From the NCBI GenBank assembly GCA_030429545.1, contig JAUIFF010000001.1, positions 1,461,599 to 1,525,598 of the forward strand: DNA of 64,000 nucleotides. Reading direction: 5' to 3'. The DNA comes from Polyangia bacterium. Its GTDB lineage: Bacteria > Myxococcota_A > Polyangia > Nannocystales > Nannocystaceae. How positions within the stretch are numbered: the first letter of the stretch is position 1; each line of letters opens with the position of its first letter. The position numbers were made by a program, and so were the translations under genes. Positions 60,410 to 64,000 of the stretch are shown one piece after another. Under the pieces are notes generated by a model. The model was given only the letters and a program-made list of their open reading frames with translations. It had not been told where the DNA came from and made no database searches.

Positions 60410-60913
60410 ATGGCCCCGGAAGAATTTGTTGCCCTGGCTCTGGCTCAGCCAATTAATAGTGGCCGAGCCCAGTTTGGCTATGCAATGCGGGTCGCTTCGG
60501 GCAACCCAAACCCTCCGGGGCTACTCGCTCTGACCTGGATTACCGGCAAGGATGCCAGCGAGCGCGAACGCATCCGAGCATATGCAAGAAAGTCGCTCGA
60601 GGATTTCCTCGCCCAACCGGGGTTTATCTCGATCGTGACTGGCTTCATAGGTCTACGCGGATTCACAGTGACTGCATGGGAGCACGAACAAGCCATGAAG
60701 CAGGCTCTTGGAAAGAGTCATGCGGTGGCGATGCGGGCACTGTTTGGCGAGAACTTTGTCGCCAGTGTGTGGACGAGCGTGTGGACCCCCGGCCGATTAA
60801 ACCGGATGTGGATGCGGTGCATCGACTGTGGAACACTTGTCGATGTCTCGGAAAACCAAACAGCGTGCCAAGTTTGTCAGGCTAGGTTGCCGGACCGGCC
60901 AGCTTTTTGGTAA
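60410..60913 (+). CDS. Monooxygenase-like protein with C-terminal zinc ribbon
   Basis: This 167-residue protein has an N-terminal ~130-residue domain resembling dimeric alpha-beta-barrel (antibiotic-biosynthesis-monooxygenase-like) proteins: FISIVTGFIGLRGFTVTAW and ALGKSHAVAMRALFGENF. A C-terminal zinc-ribbon-like CxxC...CxxC motif follows (RCIDCGTLVDVS, TACQVCQARL). The two-domain combination is unusual. AGGAG eight bases before ATG 60410; it follows the DJ-1-like gene by 10 bp, so they share an operon. Confidence 0.7.
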   Translation: MAPEEFVALALAQPINSGRAQFGYAMRVASGNPNPPGLLALTWITGKDASERERIRAYARKSLEDFLAQPGFISIVTGFIGLRGFTVTAWEHEQAMKQALGKSHAVAMRALFGENFVASVWTSVWTPGRLNRMWMRCIDCGTLVDVSENQTACQVCQARLPDRPAFW

Positions 60914-61015
60914 GGGGACTTTAAAGTGCCCACAATACGATGTGTCTGAGGCCCCGAGCCACGTCGCCTCGGCATACCTGCACGTGCGTCGTTGCTCGGG
61001 AGCAGCCAAGCCGCA

Positions 61016-61564
61016 CTAGATCGGTTTCTTGCGAATCACCCCGGCACCGCCGCTCTTTGAGCGATACTTGTCTACACAACGATTAAAGATATCGTCGAAG
61101 GCATCCTTGAGTTCTGCCGGCGCATTGTCGAGACCATTCTTGACACAAGCCGCAATCTTGGGACTGTTGCCCTGTGTGCACTTGATCTTGGTCATCGGCA
61201 TCTTCTCTTCTTTTTTGGCGTTCCACTGCTCGAGCGCATCTCCTGTTTGCAGTCGCTGCATAAACGCATCTTGGGCCGCCGCCATCTCGTCGCAGGCCTT
61301 CACTAGATCACCCGTCACTTTGGCCCCCTCCGGGATCAGAGCGACTGCATCGAGCGCGGAATCAAACTTCGCCTTCGCTTCCTTCTCGGCCTTTTGCTTG
61401 GCCTCGCGCTCGGCCTTGCGCTTGGCGAGCGCCTCCTCCTCTTCCTGTTTCTTGGCAGCCTCCGCCTCTGCAGCCGCTTTTTGCTCAGGGGAAGGACCCT
61501 TTTCGCCGCCGCAGGCAGTGGCTAGGATCATGGTGGTGAAGATGATAATGCTCGACCTGTTCAT
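61016..61564 (-). CDS. Coiled-coil lipoprotein
   Basis: This 182-residue predicted lipoprotein has lipobox ILATAC. A highly charged Ala/Glu/Lys coiled coil (about 25-68) is followed by a helical domain with four Cys (KACDEM, IKCTQG, AACVKNG, NRCVDKY) that resembles Nannocystineae Cys-pair lipoproteins. No named family. ATG 61564 is the only start giving a signal peptide. Confidence 0.7.
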   Translation of the reverse strand: MNRSSIIIFTTMILATACGGEKGPSPEQKAAAEAEAAKKQEEEEALAKRKAEREAKQKAEKEAKAKFDSALDAVALIPEGAKVTGDLVKACDEMAAAQDAFMQRLQTGDALEQWNAKKEEKMPMTKIKCTQGNSPKIAACVKNGLDNAPAELKDAFDDIFNRCVDKYRSKSGGAGVIRKKPI

Positions 61565-61869
61565 CGGGGCTCGCTTCGTCGTTGACCCCGCGACCATACC
61601 ACTCCGCTCAGTGTTTGGCTGCCGGTTTATCGGTATCAAGCAACAGCTACCGGGCGACCCGCGCCCCTGCCCCAAACCATAAACTTATGTCCACATGCAT
61701 CCGCGATTTTGCGGGGATTTGATTCCGGCAACCTTACCTCGGGACAACGAACGGTAAACGTGTAGACGCAATCAGATCCCCTCAACGAGTTGATCATGGT
61801 CAACCTCCGCGGTATTCGCATTTTGTCACCACCCTTTGGAAGAAGGCGGCCATCTGGTAGTGGCCCCAG

Positions 61870-61952
61870 GAGTGCCACTGCTGTGGCCGCACCCGAACCG
61901 GCTCCTAACGAGTTCTGGCGTTCCAGAGAATGGGCTCGATGTGGTACCGCGG
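61870..61952 (-). pseudogene. Relic of the right-edge gene fused to its downstream flank
   Basis: 61880-61909 is identical to 62924-62953, just downstream of the right-edge gene. Directly next to it, 61910-61952 matches 63603-63645 inside that gene at 41 of 43 positions; translated on the minus strand it gives RGTTSSPFSGTPEL, identical to the gene product. About 650 bp present at the other copy are missing here, so this is an internally deleted duplicate. Confidence 0.75.
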
Positions 61953-62093
61953 TGCTGGTGTTGGGCTAATTGGGGAGCTTTGTGATATGGATCCCGAAGT
62001 AAGATCGATTCCCAAAAGCACTAGCCTAATCTCAGAGGAAACCAAAGGGTTAACCGAACTGCCTTGATGACCTTCAGCACGAAATCGGCCCGG

Positions 62094-62119
62094 CCGGGGC
62101 CCTCACGGTTGGGCCCCGG
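62094..62119 (-). terminator. 9-bp perfect GC hairpin
   Basis: CCGGGGCCC (62094-62102) pairs perfectly with GGGCCCCGG (62111-62119) around TCACGGTT, 38 bp beyond the stop of the minus-strand crystallin-like gene. It is likely the terminator of that gene, though no long U-run follows. Confidence 0.65.
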
Positions 62120-62157
62120 AAACCGAGTTGCTCTATCGTACTGTGAGCCCCGTACTG

Positions 62158-62697
62158 TTAGTAAATGCCAGGAAGTGAGGTACCAGCATGGACGAGAAGC
62201 GAGCGTATCCTGCGATGGTAAGGGACCTTATACGTCGCGGTCATCACTCGCTCGTACTTTCCCGTGCACTTGGGTGAGTCAAAGTACATCCTGACTCCGT
62301 AATTGCGCGACATTAGTTGGATCTGGAGAAGCCGGCGACTATCTGTAAACCCCAGCTGCTCGAGGTGCTCTTCGGTGTAACGGCCTTCTTCAACCAGTTG
62401 ACGAGGGGCCGAACTCGACATCGGGTAGTGGCCCCAAAATAGCAATGGCCCCCCTACAGGATCCGGGCGAACGACGAGGTGCGTGTAGTCGATCTCGGGG
62501 ATTTTACCCGGCGGGTGAACCTCGTAACGCCTTTGGGGAAAATCCCCTCTCGCCAAGCAATACCCCCATTTGTATTGACGAATTGAGCGGATGGGAGCCC
62601 CGCCAAGTACCTCTTCGCGTTTGTACCGACCAAGCTTCGTAAGTTCGACTCTTTCGCCCGTAAACATTTCACCTGTGAAAACTATGACCTTTGACAC
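62158..62697 (-). CDS. Possible beta-gamma-crystallin-like protein
   Basis: This 179-residue protein has no signal peptide. Residues about 3-60 (KVIVFTGEMFTGERVELTK, then LGRYKREEV, then PIRSIRQYKWGYCLARGDF) fit a Greek-key beta-gamma-crystallin motif, a fold used in the Myxococcus spore-coat protein S. The remaining residues, with LLFWGHYPMSS, are unassigned. The start is GTG 62697 with AAAGGAG seven bases upstream. It follows the right-edge membrane-module gene on the same strand, mirroring the giant-plus-small-gene pair at 6.3-11.4 kb. Confidence 0.55.
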   Translation of the reverse strand: MSKVIVFTGEMFTGERVELTKLGRYKREEVLGGAPIRSIRQYKWGYCLARGDFPQRRYEVHPPGKIPEIDYTHLVVRPDPVGGPLLFWGHYPMSSSAPRQLVEEGRYTEEHLEQLGFTDSRRLLQIQLMSRNYGVRMYFDSPKCTGKYERVMTATYKVPYHRRIRSLLVHAGTSLPGIY

Positions 62698-62734
62698 AGC
62701 AATTCTCCTTTCGCTAACTGCACATCATGCCAGC

Positions 62735-62782
62735 ACAGCATGCCCGTACAGCATGCCCGTACAGCATGCCCGTACAGCATGC
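62735..62782. repeat. 13-bp tandem repeat (3.7 copies)
   Basis: ACAGCATGCCCGT is repeated exactly at 62735, 62748 and 62761, with a partial fourth copy at 62774-62782. Each unit contains GCATGC. The array lies 38 bp upstream of the crystallin-like gene, in its probable promoter. Confidence 0.9.
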
Positions 62783-62990
62783 ACAACATTTCTCTATCCG
62801 TAACTCTACATTAAATAGTTCTTAACGCAAACGAAAATTCCTAAGAAAAGACTGCGCCAATACTCGGATATATGAGCACCTCTACGCAACAGCATCCTGC
62901 TCCTGAGGCGTGCCGCTGCGTTCGCTGTGGCCGCACCCGAACCGGCTCCTAACCCGATTCGAGTGCGAACGATTGCGAGTTAAAACTCAC

Positions 62991-64000
62991 TCATGCATCT
63001 TTTGCCGCGATTCCTAGTCCGACAGCCGACGAAACAATGACCGTTGTGTTCGCTACACCAACTAAAGTGAACTTGAGCTTCCCTGGTTTGAGACTCAACT
63101 GAAACAAGGCCGAGCCCCAAGATGCTATGTCCTTTACACAATCTGCGACCCCAACCTCTTTGTCTTCGGCTATCGCTGTATCCCAGATGGTGTTGATGAT
63201 GCCCAAACCTCCGGCGAAGAGGCCGCAGACTTGCGAGCCGAAATCGAACTCGTCGTCATCTTTACAAAGAGCGATTCCACCCGTAACAAGCCCGAGAAGT
63301 GTGCAGCCCCAAGAGCAATATGCGAGAAACCAGGAGCGCTCCGACACCTCCGAAAGATCGGTATTGGTGATCACCGCATTGAGATGCGGGCAACCGAGCA
63401 CACCATCGTGAAGTATATCAAACACGAAACACGCAACATCGATCCCCTTGGGAGTTTCTGCATCTTTAAGTGTGCCAAGAAGATCGAGAGGGTTGGTCAC
63501 AAGCGCCCACGCGAGACCGATCCCGCGTAGTGCAAGGTCTCCGGCTGGGTTAGAGTCGTCGCTTTCGTCACTGTCGTCGTCGGAGTAACTGAGCGCCGCA
63601 CCGAGCTCTGGCGTTCCAGAGAATGGGCTCGATGTGGTTCCGCGGGCAATCTTGTAGGTCAGTACCGTCGGAATGGCTCCAATCAGTGTAAACACTCGAG
63701 AAAATGTCAGCCGTACTCCGAGGATCCACTCCAACAGCTTGGTGACGATCGGAATCTCGATACGCACGTCGAGTACGGATCGGAGTGAGTCGAACAGCAC
63801 TCCGACAACTTCCTTGCCAACATCGACCCCTGCCTTAAGGATATCGACGAAGATATCGACCACGCCGCCGACGAGGTTTCGCAAAATATCGAGACTTACC
63901 GCCTGAAGTGAATCAATACTTGCCACTGTTTCGAGGATGATCGACAGTGCTTTTTTAGTACTGTCGAGCAGTGCATCTCCTAGAGTCGACAGTACATTGT
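62991..64000 (-). CDS. Membrane-module protein related to the lectin giant (5' partial)
   Basis: The frame stays open through 64000 without a stop, so the gene begins outside the window and the GTG at 63926 is probably internal. The visible ~336 residues start with helical repeats (STLGDALLDSTKKALSIILE, GGVVDIFVDILKAG) and continue with several hydrophobic helices (LIGAIPTVLTYKIA, WGCTLLGLVTGGIALC, CGLFAGGLGIINTIWD, ANTTVIVSSAVGLGIAA). This matches the C-terminus of the 6332-10726 protein in order and in motifs: RIEIPIVTKLLEWIL against RIDVPWLTEVIEQTI, and AIPTVL against AIPVVI. A shared membrane-insertion module is inferred. Confidence 0.75.
   Translation of the reverse strand, partial: NVLSTLGDALLDSTKKALSIILETVASIDSLQAVSLDILRNLVGGVVDIFVDILKAGVDVGKEVVGVLFDSLRSVLDVRIEIPIVTKLLEWILGVRLTFSRVFTLIGAIPTVLTYKIARGTTSSPFSGTPELGAALSYSDDDSDESDDSNPAGDLALRGIGLAWALVTNPLDLLGTLKDAETPKGIDVACFVFDILHDGVLGCPHLNAVITNTDLSEVSERSWFLAYCSWGCTLLGLVTGGIALCKDDDEFDFGSQVCGLFAGGLGIINTIWDTAIAEDKEVGVADCVKDIASWGSALFQLSLKPGKLKFTLVGVANTTVIVSSAVGLGIAAKDA

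Larger units (their letters stand above)
61565..62157. other. Intergenic region with decayed duplicate and terminator hairpin
   Basis: About 590 bp with no intact gene. It contains a chimeric relic of the right-edge gene and its downstream flank (61870-61952) and a strong GC hairpin (62094-62119). Confidence 0.65.

Noticed and set aside
1..64000. tRNA, rRNA, CRISPR array, transposase or phage genes
   Set aside because: I looked for tRNA-like arm motifs, regularly spaced repeats and transposase/integrase motifs and found none I could support.

Overview
The window reads as a chromosomal segment of a Gram-negative myxobacterium, most likely of the Nannocystineae (Plesiocystis/Enhygromyxa/Nannocystis type). 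That is an inference from several features: many lipoproteins with long Ser/Thr/Asp/Gly linkers behind a lipobox (including a 22-fold Gly-Asp run), an RCC1-type lipoprotein, a soluble Ser/Thr kinase with TPRs, an unusually dense set of signalling proteins (three histidine kinases, three response regulators, two class III adenylate cyclases), and a steroid 5-alpha-reductase-like enzyme. No rRNA, tRNA, CRISPR array, integrase or transposase was recognised.

Layout. 0-6.2 kb: an AraC regulator cut by the left edge, a steroid-reductase-like membrane enzyme, a FIST-adenylate cyclase, and a REC-LuxR regulator overlapping a membrane histidine kinase. 6.3-11.4 kb: a 1464-residue protein with three ricin-type beta-trefoils, a LamG-like domain and a hydrophobic C-terminus, followed by a small unknown. 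11.4-18.2 kb: GST and MerC-like genes around a perfect palindrome, two lipoproteins (hydrolase; metzincin with three cell-wall-binding-2 repeats), a degenerate metallo-beta-lactamase-fold lipoprotein and a nitroreductase. 18.3-28 kb: small stress-type genes (two CBS proteins, CsbD-like, RTX repeats, coiled-coil lipoproteins) around an NtrC-type regulator and its divergent kinase. 28-42 kb: a coupled amidohydrolase/barrel/lipoprotein operon, an OmpR-type two-component pair facing a beta-barrel gene across triple TTAA boxes, a bestrophin-like channel, a FecR-like lipoprotein with a CHASE2-cyclase, and an RCC1 lipoprotein. 42-48.6 kb: Ser/Thr kinase-TPR, prolyl 4-hydroxylase coupled to an endonuclease/exonuclease/phosphatase-fold protein, and a lipase. 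48.9-56.6 kb: an eCIS-core (DUF4157) protein, then a membrane protein with duplicated flanking domains coupled to a DyP peroxidase and facing a GST-cytochrome P450 fusion. 57-64 kb: a Cys-rich secreted protein, a gene broken by an in-frame amber codon, LysR/DJ-1/monooxygenase-like genes, a coiled-coil lipoprotein, and a repeat-rich region with a crystallin-like gene and a gene running off the right edge.

How parts may work together. The right-edge protein shares its C-terminal membrane module with the ricin/LamG giant at 6.3 kb. A 43-bp piece of the right-edge gene, fused to its downstream flank, survives as a relic at 61.9 kb, so this looks like a family of modular, possibly membrane-inserting effector cassettes that duplicate and decay. 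The DyP / membrane protein / GST-P450 group looks like a second little-described module with a haem or peroxide theme. Eleven genes share a promoter layout in which a -10 hexamer sits 6-8 nt before the start codon, which suggests that leaderless transcription is common here; operon-internal and small stress genes instead carry AGGAG-type ribosome binding sites.
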